Of a stretch of DNA of 64,000 nt, positions 48,746-61,841 are shown in pieces. The notes beneath the pieces were generated by a model that saw nothing but the letters and a program-made list of their open reading frames with translations, had not been told where the DNA came from and did not search any database. Source of the stretch: Monocercomonoides exilis. Taxonomy: Eukaryota > Preaxostyla > Oxymonadida > Polymastigidae. The stretch is taken from positions 728,501 to 792,500 of the forward strand of contig LSRY02000043.1 of NCBI GenBank assembly GCA_001643675.2, written 5' to 3'. A program made the translations under genes and the position numbers. Position 1 is the first letter of the stretch. The number at the start of each line of letters is the position of its first letter.

Positions 48746-49749
48746 GTTTTGTGTTTATTCAAAGAAAAATTGACAAATAAAATATTCAAAGAGCTTCCAA
48801 AAATGAATATTTATTATTCAAAATTATCCTTCTAAAATTTGCTGACAAGTCAAAACTGACATGAATCTTATTTCATTTTCCACATCATCTGAAAATAATA
48901 TTAACATTAAACAATAAAATAAAAAATTTATTTAAAAATTGTTAAAAATATCATTTATAAAACAAAAAATCTACATTTTTGTTTCAATCATAATTTTATG
49001 AACATTATAGTTATTTTTGTGTTTATTTAAAAAAATGACTTAAGTCAAAATAGGATTTTTTTAATAATTATTTTTTTTGGAAAATGATAAGTTTTTGCAA
49101 AAATATTTTTTTTCAATAGTGACAAATAAAAAACAATGAAAATTTATTGCATCGATTGAAATTTAAAAATAAAGATTGATTTTTTAAATAAATGTTTCTG
49201 ATAATATTCATTCTGAAAATTGTTCGATTTGATCTTATTGATCAAAGAAAGATTTTAATTACACGGGAATTTGCAGAAATCGTTTTTGCGTATATTTATC
49301 TCTTCTTTATATCATTTACACCATTTGGAACAAAAAGATTATCGATTCTGCAAATTCCCGATCAACATAAAAATGAAAATTCGAAATGGGTTTATGGTCA
49401 AATTAAAAAATTTGATTTTTCGGGAAAGAAACTTTGTTTTTTGAAAGCAAAATTCAAATATGATTCATGTCTTCTTTTATGCTTCTTCTTCCTCGATTTT
49501 TTCAAGCAAACTGTTCTTCATTTCCACCACAAAATAGGAAAAAAAGCATTTATAATTTTTAACCTCTTAATTATCATAATTGTTATTACACCTACAATTA
49601 TGACATCCTTCGTTTCCTTATCTTTCTTTCTTCTTCGCAAATTTCTTCTGCTCCGCAACATTCATCTTTCGACAAGCAAACACAAATTATCTTCTTTTCC
49701 ATCATCTTCGCCAGCGCTTTTATCTTCCCCGAATCCACTCATTCGTTGA
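48746..49749. other. AT-rich spacer with a doubtful frame
   Basis: 49192-49749 (+) is open for 185 codons and contains 'SKWVYGQIKKFDFSGKK' and hydrophobic stretches. It may be a 5' part of the next gene or chance; not called. Confidence 0.3.
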
Positions 49750-52700
49750 ATGATCGAGACGATGCTGCTTTCTCCTTCCTCTTCCTTCTCCTTCCCCTTC
49801 TCCACCACCTATCTTTCAACCAATCCCTTCTCCTCGTCATTCCCATCCATTACCACCACCTCTCATCTCCTTCAGCTTCTGGCAGATCTGATGCTTTCTT
49901 CTCAATCTGGCCAGCTCTTCTTCAGCATAGCCATGTTTGTGAAAGAAGTGTAGAGGGAAATGCGGATGAGAAGAGTGGTGAAGAGGATACTAAGGAGAAG
50001 ATGGAAAGAGGGGAGAAGGGAGGGAAGAGAGGGAAGAGGAAGTTGGATGAAGAAAGAAGAGGAAATAATATGGAAGGAGGGCTGTATGGTGTTTGAATAG
50101 AAGAAGAAAATGAAGCTGAAGAGGATAATATGAGAATGGATGAAGGAAAAAGAGAAGAAGAATAAAAAGAATGAAAGATGAGAAGAGAAGAGAAAGCCAA
50201 GAAAGAAGAAAAAGAAGAATCCAAAAGAAGTGAAGAAGAAAGGATTTGAAAAAGAGAGCAGTAGATGGAGAATGAAGGAACGAAGAGCGATGAGCTGCCC
50301 GCAGAAAAGGCAGTCATCGAGTATTGTATGCAAGTACTCACCAACATCGCGAGAATTGGAATAACAACAAATTCTATATTGATCCTGTGCTCCTTGGGCT
50401 GGTTGTGGAATTGATGAGGTTTGCCTTATCTATTTTTCTTTCTATTTATTTGATCAATTTAATTATATTCTTTTTGAACTTTCATTTACATATTCTTCAA
50501 ATATTAATTGTAATATGAATGACATTTCAAATGAAATGATCATCCCCTTCATTCAAAGTGATTATGTGTCTGTTCTGCGAGTGATGGCGTTCCGCGTCTT
50601 TGTGAACTTCTCGTGCGGCAGCGACGAAGACATCCAGCGTCTTCTGCTGCAGCCCTCTTTCTTCGACGTCTTCGCCTCCCACCTGTCCTCCTCCTCGTCC
50701 TGTCTGCGCCACGAGGCAGCGCTCCTCGCCTGCAACATCAGCGCCGGCACCTCCTCCCAGGCATGCACCCTCCTCCGGCCGAGGTGTGTCTTCGCCCTCT
50801 GCCACATTACCCATACAGACACACACAGCGCCCAGTGCCACGCACTGAGGGCACTGAGTGCACTTAGGAACGTGGGGCTGCTGGGGAAGGAGGCGGCGGG
50901 GGTGATTGTGGAGGCAGCGAGCATAGAGGCGGTGGTGCAGATTCTGAAGAGAGGGAGATATCGGAGTGTGTTGTGTTATGCGATGGGCATGCTGTTTGTG
51001 CAAATGGAGGAGAAGAAGAAGGTGAAAGAGAAAGAGAAGGAGAAAGAGGAGAAGAAGAAGAAGTCAGAGGAAGAGAAGGAAGAGGGATTGCTGATCGGGG
51101 GAGAGTATGTGAAGAAAAGAGGAAGAGGAGGAGGAGGAAGAAGAAGAAGCATAAGAAGATAATGTTAACGAAGAAGGATCCACAATATTTGTCTTTGGAG
51201 GGCATAAAGGTGATAAAAATTGGCTTCGCCACTGTTTGAGAGAAAGTAATAGAATGATGGGTATTTCTTTCTTTTTTTTTTTTTGTTTGCTTGTTGGTTT
51301 GTTGAGAGAAAAAAGAGAAAGAAGAAGAAATGAAAGAGAAAGAGGAAGAGCTGGACGAGTTGAAAGAAGCGATGGATGATGAAAGAGACAGGAAAAAACG
51401 GTTTGCATTTCTTTTGATGAACACGTAGATTGCAATGAGAAGCTACAAAGCTAAAGCAATGGTAATGAGGAGTGGAAGCGGCATCACAGAGAATTCAATG
51501 AGAAGGAGAAATTGCTGAGCAAAGCAGAAGAACTGATCTGGAGGCGCCGAATGTCCAGCAGCTGGAGTGTTATGCGGGGCGCGTTTCTCGAACAGCAGCA
51601 GCAGGAGAACAGGGCAGCCGAGATGTGGAAGTTGAAAAGAGTTAAGTCTCTGTTCTGCCAGTGGAGGAGGAGCATTCAGGAGCGAAAGGATAGAAAAACG
51701 CACAACATGCAAATTGTGGCGCTTTAGCAGCGGCTAGCGGACATCCGGCTGGTGCATTGGGTGTTCTTTGCGTGGCATTCCGCACACAAAGAGAGGAGCG
51801 AGGAATGCTTGCGGTGGAAGGCAGCAGAGCAGAAGAAAAAGAGGCTGGCACCACGCAACTTCTTTTTCCGATCGCGTGTTTCGTATCTGGAGAAAGAGAA
51901 GATTCGCGCTGAAGGGATCAAAGAAGAGCTGTCGCAGATGACGTCTGTAACGGCGGAGGCGAACATTGCAGCGTCACCCAGAAGCCAAAGCACGAATACA
52001 CAGGAGCCTTTCTCTGGGGTGCCATTTGCAGAGGAGAAGGGGAAGCAGCTGGATGCTGAGCCACTTGGCGGAGGAGGATACGATTCACTCCGGACATTCA
52101 CTGCGAATAACACAGTGAGAACGAACATGCCTCAAAGCGCTTCTCACCCCACAACACTGCAAACTCCCTCCGCTTCGCCCAGTTTGACTGCAGCTCAGAC
52201 GCTGTCGCTGTCCAGCCTGCCTGTGCTGTTCCAACAGCAGAGCGGCAACAGCGCTCTTGTCGACCAGATCCACCGCCTGTCCGCAGAAAATGCGTCTCTT
52301 ATTCTGCAGCTGAAGGAATGCGATGAGCACATAGCAGATCTTGAGAGGGCGCTGGCAGAGGTGCTGGTGAAGCAGGAGTCGCTGCAGGCACAGGCTGCTG
52401 AAGCGAAGGCAGATATCAAGCGCTTCGAGCATATCAAAACAGAACTGGAAGAGCAAGTGGAGTCGCTTATGTCGAGCCAGTCGGAGGAGCAAGTGGAATG
52501 GCTGATGGCGAAGCAGAAGATGGAGAAAGAAGTGGAGGAGCTTAGAGAAAAAGCAGAGCAGGCAGAAGAATTGAAGCTGAAAGCGTAAGAAAGAGAGGCG
52601 CAGTTGAGTGAAGCGAGAGACAAAGATGCCGTTGAGACAGCACAGCGGATGAGGGAGACTACAGAACTGGCAGCGCAGCAGAGGGCGATGCTGCAGGAGA

Positions 52701-53373
52701 AAGAGTCGCAGAATGCTGAGCTGAAAAGGGAGAAAGAAGAGCTGGAAAAATTGCTGGAAGGCAAAGACACGACAGTGCGGACAACGATCGAAGGGACGAA
52801 GGAGTATGAAGAGCAGATGGCTGCTTTCAGAAGTCAGATTGAGAAGCTGAGCGAGGAGAATGCGGAGCTGAAGCGCCGGATTTCGGATGCAGTAGATATG
52901 AATGCGGAGAAGGAGCGATGCTGCTGCAGCTGAACTACGAAGTAGAGCTGCTGCGGAAAAGAGAGAGTCTGAAAGTGGAGAAGTTCATTTCTTCTGTTGC
53001 CTCGCATGCGCGTGTGGCGTCAGTGAAGCAGGACAGAAAGATGGAAGAGCAAGAAAACAAAGAGGAAGAGAACAAGACAGAAGTAGTTGAAGGGTTAAAT
53101 TTGAAAACGAATGAGCAGAACATCAATGGAGACGAAATGGAAGCAGAAGCAAGCAACCCACAGCAGCAGTCGTCATCAACCAATTTGGCATCTTCTCTGC
53201 TTAATCCACTTTCAACTGTTAATTTAGCAACAACTTCTTCCTCATCAACACTGTCATCTTCATTATCATCTTCATCATTGTCATCATCATCATCTTCTTC
53301 TTCTCCTCTACCTCCTCCTTTTTCTTCTTCTTCTTCTTCTTCCTCTTCTTCCTCTTTTTTTTCTTCTTCTTAG
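49750..53373 (+). pseudogene. Decayed armadillo-repeat and coiled-coil gene
   Basis: Armadillo-type helices: 'AVIEYCMQVLTNIAR', 'FYIDPVLLGLVVELM', then a likely 140-nt intron (about 50420-50559), then 'VMAFRVFVNFSCGSDEDIQR' and 'ECTALRALSALRNVG'-like repeats to 51000. A Trp-spaced region resembling Sfi1/centrin-binding repeats follows ('VKSLFCQWRRSIQER', 'VHWVFFAWHSAHKER'), then a long heptad coiled coil ('IHRLSAENASLILQLKE') and a Ser-rich end at 53373. Breaks: three TGA and two TAR at 50.09-50.25 kb, TAG 51725-51727, TAA 52586-52588, and frameshifts near 50350, 51465 and 52925. The breaks stand mainly where Gln or Arg fits. It may once have been a centrosome or flagellar protein; that is inference. 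Confidence 0.6.
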
Positions 53374-53677
53374 ATAAACAATAAAAAATTGCAATTTCAA
53401 TTTCATTCAACTTTCGTTAAATTCAGGGCTAAGCGTCATCTTTTATTTTCTTTTCGGAAGCACAAACCGTATGTTTATTTTATCACAGAATATCAGCTGA
53501 AATTATGAAGCAATGCAAGCGATGTTATTTGTCATTTTGTTTAAAATATAACTTTTTGAAGAAGTGTGATATTTATTAAATATCTATTGTTTTAATTTAT
53601 TTCAGGTTTTTTTTTTCTGAAAAGATTGAATTTACCATTATAATTGTTCTCACAAAAATTTTTTAATATAATTTTTC

Positions 53678-54548
53678 ATGTTTCGCACTTCCAAAGTGCA
53701 TTATAGTTTAGACAGAAAAGTAATAAAACTTGAAGTAGCTCATATTTCTGGCATATTTCAAAAAAAGCCATATGAAAGAGCTTTGTTCATTCTTCGAGCT
53801 TTTATGCTTGAAGACTCTTACGGATCGCAGTTATTCAACGATTTTATCAAATCGTGTTTATGTTCGTTTATTTTTTATTTGCTTTTTAATGTTTATTTTA
53901 ATTATTAATTATTGTTTTTTAATTTTTTTATACGACAATTTATATTTTAACATTATTATAATAATAACAACATGTTTATTAACTAGCAACTGTTATTCAA
54001 AAAATCAATGATGTGGAACATTTATCAAATTCTGCTCTTTTTTTACCTCTCGTTTTCTCCTCACAACAAGCACAGACACAATCTTTTCTTCAGCAGCAGC
54101 AGCAGTCTCAAGGGCAGCCATCTCTTCCAGGCAGCACACAGCTCAATCCTCAGGTGGGCGGTGCTTCTCTGCCACAGCCCCAGCTGCAGCCAAATATCCC
54201 CTTGCATCGCACCCAAGTCCCGCAGTCAGCGTAACAACAGAATCAGCTGCAGATGTCTGTGCAGCCTCAGGGGCAAGTCTGTGCAGATCAGCAATCTTCT
54301 CTTCTTCAACTGCAACAGCAACAGCAACAGCAACAGACAATGCAAATGTTTTCTGCGCAATTACCTTCTCAGACTCAACCTCAAAATCAACCTCAACCTC
54401 AAAATCAAAATCAACCTCAATCTCTTCTTCAATCACAGCAACAGTAACAAACTTCTTCTTCAAACTTCACAAACATCAATACAGAAAATGAAGAAAAAAG
54501 GTCATCCACAAATTCACATCATTTCGATAATTTTTGTATTTCTTTAAA
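53678..54548 (+). pseudogene. Small two-exon gene with Gln-rich C-terminus
   Basis: Exon 1 (53678-about 53858) encodes 'MFRTSKVHYSLDRKVIKLEV' and 'KKPYERALFILRAFMLED'. An AT-rich intron of about 200 nt would end before 'QAQTQSFLQQQQQSQGQPS'. The Gln/Pro-rich part is cut by TAA at 54232-54234 and again at 54445-54447, both inside Gln runs and in the same frame. No known domain. Confidence 0.5.
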
Positions 54549-55031
54549 AGCTAATTCTTCATTTTACATAAATATTAAAAAAGCAAAGAAATACATGAAG
54601 AATTCGTCTTTTTCTTCTTGAAATAACAAAACAATCAAATAAGCAATATTCATTATCATCATCATCTTCTTCTTCTTCTTCATTATCTTTGAAATTAAAT
54701 TCAAGATCCTGCGTTATCATGCTTCTTTCTTCTCAAAGAGGCTTGAAAAGCAATGGCAGTGTGTGCCCTCTTTCTGCCATTTGTTAATACATGGCTTCAT
54801 TTGGTCTAAAATTAAAAGACATTTCTTCAATGAACAGAATGCAAAAAACATTCATGCATCTGTTTCATCTTCTTCGAATCTCTTCGTTTAATTTTGATGA
54901 GTGGGATGGAGGATAAATAAATAAATTTAACGACACTTATCTTGGATCTAAGAATCAGCCAAAAGAATTGTCTGTTGTTTTTGAAAGACTTCTCAAAGAT
55001 CTTTTTAAAAATTGCAAAGAAATAAATGATA
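54549..55031. other. Spacer
   Basis: AT-rich, with TCATCATCTTCTTCTT simple sequence near 54655-54690. No gene. Confidence 0.4.
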
Positions 55032-55286
55032 TGGGTCACTCTTTTTGAAAAGTCGCAAATGTTTAATATTTGGGTTTTAAAAAATTGTTCATTATTTGAT
55101 CATTTTATGCTTTAAATGCAGAAAACTTTGTAACATATTCAATTAGAATTCACAAACCTATTTGATGAGAGAATAAGTGCATGTTGGAGAAATCTGATTG
55201 ATTGATCACAAAAAATAATCAAATAAGGATCATTTTTATTGAACCAAAAAATTATTCATTTGCAACTTTTCAAAAAGAATGACCCA
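55032..55286. mobile_element. 255-bp MITE with about 30-bp inverted ends
   Basis: The left end TGGGTCACTCTTTTTGAAAA (55032 on) continues GTCGCAAATG. The right end (to 55286) is its reverse complement with two differences. TA flanks both sides (55030-55031, 55287-55288). There is no coding capacity, so it is non-autonomous. A related end lies at 9044-9070. Confidence 0.85.
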
Positions 55287-55288
55287 TA

Positions 55289-55740
55289 TGGGAGAAAATT
55301 TTTGAAAAATCACCACAGATCAAAAATGAGATACCATAATAATATTATTTTTCAATTTTTCTTCCATTAAAATGCTATATATTCGTATTTTTTGATGAGT
55401 AAAATTTTATTCGAATATATCATGATAATGTTTGAAGACTTGAAAAAAATTAAATTTTTATTGCATATTTTGATCAAAAAAATTATGATTTTATTGAAAT
55501 TTACGAATACTAGAAGATGTGAATTTCAGAAGAAAACCTCTTCACAGAATTTACAAAAGACAGTGTGCTTTACCAAAGTACCTCAATTAAAGTGTGTTTC
55601 AATTGATTCAAATTACTCATTTTTTGCATTTTGTGTGTTTAATATGAATTGTTTTATACGTTGAAAAAATATTTGTCTTTTCTTATGATAATAACTACAA
55701 ACAAATCAATGCTTATGCAGAATTCTTGTTTTTTCCACAA
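55289..55740. other. AT-rich spacer
   Basis: A 90-codon frame (55392-55664) is Lys/Ile-rich and unsupported. Nothing else is seen. Confidence 0.35.
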
Positions 55741-58700
55741 TAAATTCACATCTCCAATTCATTTTCAAAGTATGTTTATCTTCCTGCAAACACATTTTTA
55801 ATCCTCCAAAAGAATGTTTGTTCTTCTAATCTTAAATTTTCATATAATGATTCATATTTTAACGTTTGAATAGAATCCATCAATTCAGATCTTACTGTTT
55901 CATCACCTGACTATTTTTTTTGTAAAGAAAGAGCCAAAGTGAAGAGATTTCAAGTGGTGCCTTCAGGAACATGTCTGTGAAATTAGACAATTAAAGTAAT
56001 TGTAACATGAAACATTCCTGCTTGTTAAGTTCAATGGAAAACACACTCATTTATTTTTCTGTCAATATATTTGAAGGAGAAATCTCAGGTGGATCTTATT
56101 CTTCACATGAATTCATCTACAAAAACACAACGATAAGCAACGGGAAAAGAGAAATGAATGCTCTTCAGAAAAATGGTCAGATGAATTTGACAGTTAGCCA
56201 ATCCTTTTCGTTGTGTGAATGGACTGATTGCACAGCACCACAAGGAGGAGTGCTTTATGCGCATGACAATGGAAGTGACATTCTCACAGTTGATAATTCT
56301 TTATTCACAAGATGCAGTGCTTCCTCGTCAAGAGGTGGAGGAATATATGCTTTGAAAATTGCTGAATGCATTGTGCATCATTCAACATTTGATCAATGTG
56401 TTACATATGGTTCTTCAGATTGGGGTGGAGGAGGGATTCAGTTTGAGACAATTTATGTTCAGCCAATGGTTGACGATTGTTTGTTTAATAACTGCTCTGC
56501 TGCGAATGATGGAGGAGGAATTGGTTTTTATCAAGAAACTGCTCAAAAACAAAAAAAATGTGTGATAAACTCGTTTTTTTAATTTTGTCAAGCATCTAAC
56601 TCTACAAATTCTATTGGAGGTGCAATTATTCATTGGGATGGAACAATGCAAGTTTTATTCTCAAATTGTTTATTTTATCATTGCTCATCGCTTTCAGGAG
56701 GAGCAGTTTTCTTGTTACTGAATGCAAATAACAAAAGAGTTTTGTTTTATTATTGTTATTTCCACAATAACACATGCACAAGGTGTGGCTACGATATGTT
56801 GCTTCATGGTTCAACCTCAAATAATATTGATCCAACCTGCTATTCAACCGGCCAAACATCATACAGAGTTTGTATAAATTTTAATTCATATGCCTATCGG
56901 AGTGATTGGCTTCGCAATGATTTTGGAAATGTGAGATTTGTCTCATCAACTGATTCACAACCAAAAGGCATTGATTCATATGCATGTGGGCTGGATAAAT
57001 CTTATCCATGCAGCACGATCAGCCGTTGCCTTTCGCAATTGATTCCAGACTTGGTTCCCAATGTCGAAATATTTTCTGGAACGATAATCGAAACAAATAG
57101 TTTTGATTGTGGGACAAACACTTTTACTGTTTATGGTCAAAGCAATATGAACACAGCAATCCATACAGAATTTGAAACATCTGGGCTGTCTCTGTTTTCA
57201 GTCTCGACAGGCACATTGACTGCCAGGGACTTTGTTCTTGTGCATGATTCAATACATCCGAACAATCGTGATTCAAGACTGTTTGAGGTCACAGGAGCAG
57301 GAGGAATGAGCATCAGCAGACTGAACATTTCAACGGGAAGCGGGCACTCAACAGAAACAGCTTTCACGAGAGAGTTTATAAATGTTCAGGGAGGATTTTT
57401 TCAAATGGAACATGTGAACTGGGCAAAGACAATCTCCACAACTTCGTTATTTTCGCTTTCTTCGACAAATGAAGTTTCATTGACTCTTTCAGAGTGCATC
57501 TTTGATGAGATTGAAAGAACAACAAGCGGAGCAGCTGTGATGTCCTTTTCCAATTACAAGGTGAACATCGATCTGGCCTCTTGCTCATTTTCGGGATGCG
57601 GAAGCACAACATCGGCTGATGGAGGCTCGATGATGCTGTGTGTTGGGAATGAAAATGAAGTGAAAGTGAAAGGCGGATCTTTTGATGGGTGCTATTGCTC
57701 GGCATTGTATGGGCTCGGGGGCGGTATTCTTCTTCGGCTGATGAACGACAGCCCCAATTTCCTCATTTCTTCTTCCTTTGGCACAAACACAGCCAAGTGG
57801 GGAAGAGACATCTTTGTCATTTCACCCAATCTGGAAGAAACTGCAACTTCAAGAAAAATTGCATGTGTGACAGCCTCTTTGGATTCTTTTGACAAAGTTC
57901 GAGGATACGACAATGGAAACACCGACACACCAATCCCGCTCTGCGTCTATCTCCTTCCCACCCCAGCTGAAATATATGTGAGCAGCACAGAAGCATCTGA
58001 CCATCCTTGTTACGGAATCGTCCAGTTCCCTTGCTTGACTTTGAAGCACTTTCTCACGTAGCAGCAAGACTCAAAATGTGTTGTTGTGAGTGGAACGATC
58101 CAGATGAGCGACGAGATTATCTTTGCCAATCAGAAGTACAAAATTCAGGGAAACGACGAACTCAGCGGCTGGGCAGCCTCTGATGCCAGCTCGTCATTAA
58201 ACCCAGCGGTGATAACAGCAAGCGCCGAAACAGAATTGTTAAAGCTCATCTTCTCTCTTCCTCCTTCTCTCTCTTCACACTCCATTTTCATTTCTTCTCC
58301 TTCCTCTTCTTTGAATCTCTCCCACTGTTCTCTTTCCCTGCAGCATCCTTCATCAGCATTGCCATTTCTGTTTTTATCAGTTGAATCAGGAATCCTGATA
58401 ATCGGCAATTTCTCTGCTTCATCGATTAATTTAAGTGATTATCCATTGATCTCGTTGTCAGGAAGCAGCGCCGAGGCTGAATTGATGAGCGCTCCCTGGT
58501 TGAACATGGCGAAATGCTATTTCACAGAAATGGAAAGAGTGACCGGAAGCGGAGGCTGTGTGAGTATCGATAACAGCAACGACGAACATTCAAAAGCAGA
58601 AATTGATATAAAGGATGCGTATTTGAGGGGTGTTCTGTGCTGGCTGATGGGAGCAGAGGCCGCACTATTGATGCACAGATGAAGGGGAATGCCCAATTGA

Positions 58701-59386
58701 ATATTATTTCATGCACGTTTACAGGATGCACAGCACCAGCTGAAGAAGACAAGACTGGCTTTGGAGGAGGAATATCGCTGAATCTGGTTGATGATTATTC
58801 TTTATTTGTGATCTCATCACCTATTTTTGAGGAAGACAAACCAAATGTTGCAAAATGTGGAAATGATGTTTTTGTTGAATCATCTGACTTGACAAAGAGC
58901 ATCACAAACATTTCTCTTTTATTTGTGTCAGAGAATCTGGATGATATTTCATTGAATTCCATGAAAGGCTTTGATGGGAATGACACAACGAATGCCATTC
59001 CATTGGTGTATTTCTGGAGAGCAATTGGCTAAGAGGCATTTGTTGGCAGCGAAGGGAAAGATATGGGTGTTTGTGGATTCTCAGATTATCCATGCTTGTC
59101 CATCGATTATTCGTTAACGAGATTTCCTGAAGGAAATAAAAAGAATATATCCATTTTTGGAAAAGGTGTCCTTCAGAAACATGTTGAACTCAGAGGAATT
59201 TCAATAAAATCGAATGACGGTGAAACGTGCTCTTTGAAATGCGCATCATCGCTTGAAGGAGCAGAAGGAGCATCAATGAAGATTAAGGGCATTACCAATT
59301 TCGAACAGATCAAGTTTGTGTTTCCTTCTTCATTCACAAGTGTTGAGAATATTTTGATATTTATTCACAAAGTGATGGGTTGTTGA
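55741..59386 (+). pseudogene. Broken beta-helix surface protein, N-terminal and middle part
   Basis: Same family as the gene at 1-6809. Early pieces ('YFFCKERAKVKRFQVVPSGTC') lie before 56007. From 56007 a single frame runs to 58682 with rung motifs ('RGGGIYALKIAECIVHHSTF', 'LSGGAVFLLLN', 'AKWGRDIFVISPNLEE', 'IPLCVYLLP', CYGIVQFPCLTL) and is stopped in frame by TAA 56580-56582 and TAG 58059-58061. A frameshift near 58650 moves it on to 'TGFGGGISLNLVDDYSLFV', 'AIPLVYFWRAIG', then TAA 59030-59032, then CGFSDYPCLSIDYSL. It fades near 59386. It has no membrane tail of its own; the matching tail is at 61842. Confidence 0.75.
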
Positions 59387-59572
59387 CTGTGAAAAACTAC
59401 ATGTTAACTGAAATTTTCAATGAAGAAGATGTTATCGATATTTCAATGATTAAAATTTGAATAGAATGGAATAAATAAGAATTTTTGCTGAATCAAACGT
59501 AATATCTTCGTTCAGCATGATGCTCACTTATTTTTCTGCGACCCATCTAACAAATTTTTCAGGGAAGAGAAG

Positions 59573-61191
59573 TCAAGACGGATGAAATATAGTATTTGTA
59601 ACCTTTTGAAAAATGCTTCTGTTACGCAATGAGCGCAACACCAAATTCATTCCCGCGTTTTTGAAAAGCAGTGTGTATTCGAGGCAATGGCACAGAGCAT
59701 AGAAGAAAGCGTCCTCGTCACTTAAGATAAAAGTGATTTCATAATTGGGATGTAGATCTAAAAAAATCAAGATGAAAAAGTGCTGGATCAGATGGGGAAA
59801 TAATAAAATTTATATGAAAACAGCAGGACAGGTTTAAGAAACAGCGACAGCTTCAATTACATCTTCTGGAGTTTAAATTTTGCTTTCTCTATCTTCAATC
59901 TTTGCATCCAAAAAACTTGGCTCATCACATTTATCTATTTGTTCGGACATCTTTATTGGCTTAATATTGTCTTTGACACTGCTGTTATCACTCGAAATAT
60001 TGACTCTGCAATCTTCATCACAATTTCCATCATCTTTTCCCAGGTACATTGATTGAATATATGCTTCAACTTCTTGCAGGCGCTTAATAGGCCTACACAG
60101 ATGTTCGTCGAAGAGATGGTCAGCGTATTTTGTGATTGAATCCTTGAACTTGGCAGAGAAAGGAGAGTTGCTGTAAGTGAATGATGTGATGGCTTCACTA
60201 CCGAGGGATTCAATAACAAGCAGACGAAGAACATCAGAAAGCCAATGGAGTGTTGGAAATGGAGTGGAAGAAATAAGAACAGATGCAGATGATTTGCAAT
60301 TGCATTTCCAGCAGCATTCAAGATATAAACTTTATTTGATGTATTGTTTTCAAGTGATTCTGGATTTTCTGATGAAGTGGCAGCTATATTCGAAGTTGAA
60401 GCATTGAATGAATGAGAAGAAGAAGAAGAAGTAGAAGAGATACTTGGGGATGAAAGCTGAGTTTGCTCGTCGTCTAGTGCATGATCGCGTTAGCATTCAG
60501 CCATCCAATCAGCGCATAAAAAAGCAACTTCTGAGGAACAGGCCCATAAAGATTGAAGAGTCCCTTTAAAAAATCTATCGATTTGAGCTTCCTGAAATTC
60601 TTCGTCTGTCATGCTATTTGACTCAGGATGTTGAGATAAGGAGGAGCTCATTGAAGAAGAAGAAGAAGAAAAAGAATAAGAAGAAGAAGAAGAAGAAAGA
60701 GAAGAAGAAAGAGAAAAAGAAGAAGAAGAAGAAGAAAAAGGGAAAGATTAATATTATTGAATAGTTGTTGTTCTCCTTTATCATCTTTTATTTGTATTTC
60801 AAGTTTTCTAATTCCTCACTCCACGAGTAGTCTTCCAACAGTACTTTTCCAAAATGCAGGATAGCTGAAGTTTCTCGTTCATTTCCTTAGCCTATTCCAC
60901 CTTCTTCTTTCTCATCATCATCTTCTTCTTCTTCTCCTCATACCTCAGAGCATTCGTCTTCTTGCTCCTCGTATCCATATACTCTGTCCAGAACAGAAGG
61001 AAGATAAGAAGACTCGCTCTTAACAGACCGCTCATCATCTTGTCTTGTAGGATACACCCCACAAAAAGGAAACACGCTATGAAACACATAGCTGCAATGG
61101 AAGATATCTGAAGCAAAGTGAAGCTTTTCCACTTTTTTTCAACTGCTTTGTGGCATGACGATAGCCAAGTTGACAGAACGCTTTGAATCAA
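59573..61191 (-). pseudogene. Decayed membrane-protein gene inside the beta-helix locus
   Basis: The minus strand reads 'WKSFTLLQISSIAAMCFIAC' plus 'LLRASLLIFLLFWTEYM' (two hydrophobic segments, about 61080-60960), then a Ser/Lys low-complexity stretch. Coding-like sequence follows in other frames: 'RFFKGTLQSLWACSSEVAFL' then CADWMAEC with a TAA, 'FPTLHWLSDVLRLLVIESLG', 'FKDSITKYADHLFDEHL' and 'ILSDEDAFFYALCHCLEYTL'. It overlaps no plus-strand beta-helix sequence. No family is recognised; multispan membrane proteins of this look are common in these protists. Confidence 0.45.
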
Positions 61192-61841
61192 GAGAGTTGG
61201 AAATTCTAATAATGAGGTAATAAGCAGAACAAATAAGTTTTTAATTGATCGAAGTTATCGAGAGAAATGAAGCGATTGAGGTCAAGAAAGTTTATATTCA
61301 TATTCTGTTAATGGGAGAAGATAAGCCTACGTATGCTGCAATGAAACCGCTTAATGATTATGTTGAATCATATCGAGAATATTTTCAAAAAGCTTTAAAG
61401 CTTCCAAAATGTTTTCAGCGAATTCTGACGAAAAAGACTTCTTTCTAGCTTTGTTGACCTTCGGGGCTGAGAGGATGAAGTTATCCTTTGGGCTATCATT
61501 ATTGTATTCTGCAAATTCTGTATCCATTTAGCACATAAACAGCTGTCCCATTCATCTGTTGATTTCTTATCGTCTTCAGCATTAAGCAGCATTCGATTTA
61601 TCACTCTTTCCTATAAATCACTGAGCAAAGAAAAAGGAATTCTTCATGTTTACAACTTCTCAGTACAATTCCTCTCGTTATTGAAACATTCTTATGTGCT
61701 GAATGGAGATTAGATATCATCGGCGAAAGCAAAAAGGATAATATTACAGCAATGGAAAATGTATTTGTGAAGTTTTGATTGATTCATGTTTATTTTCTGG
61801 AGGGCTTCCAAAAGAACTTGAAAAAGAAAGAATAAATACTT

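Noticed and set aside
50337-52610. Ultra-short (about 12-20 nt) introns that would remove the stops or frameshifts
   Set aside because: GT...AG pairs at such spacing occur by chance, some would delete conserved helix residues, and verified introns here are about 40-240 nt.
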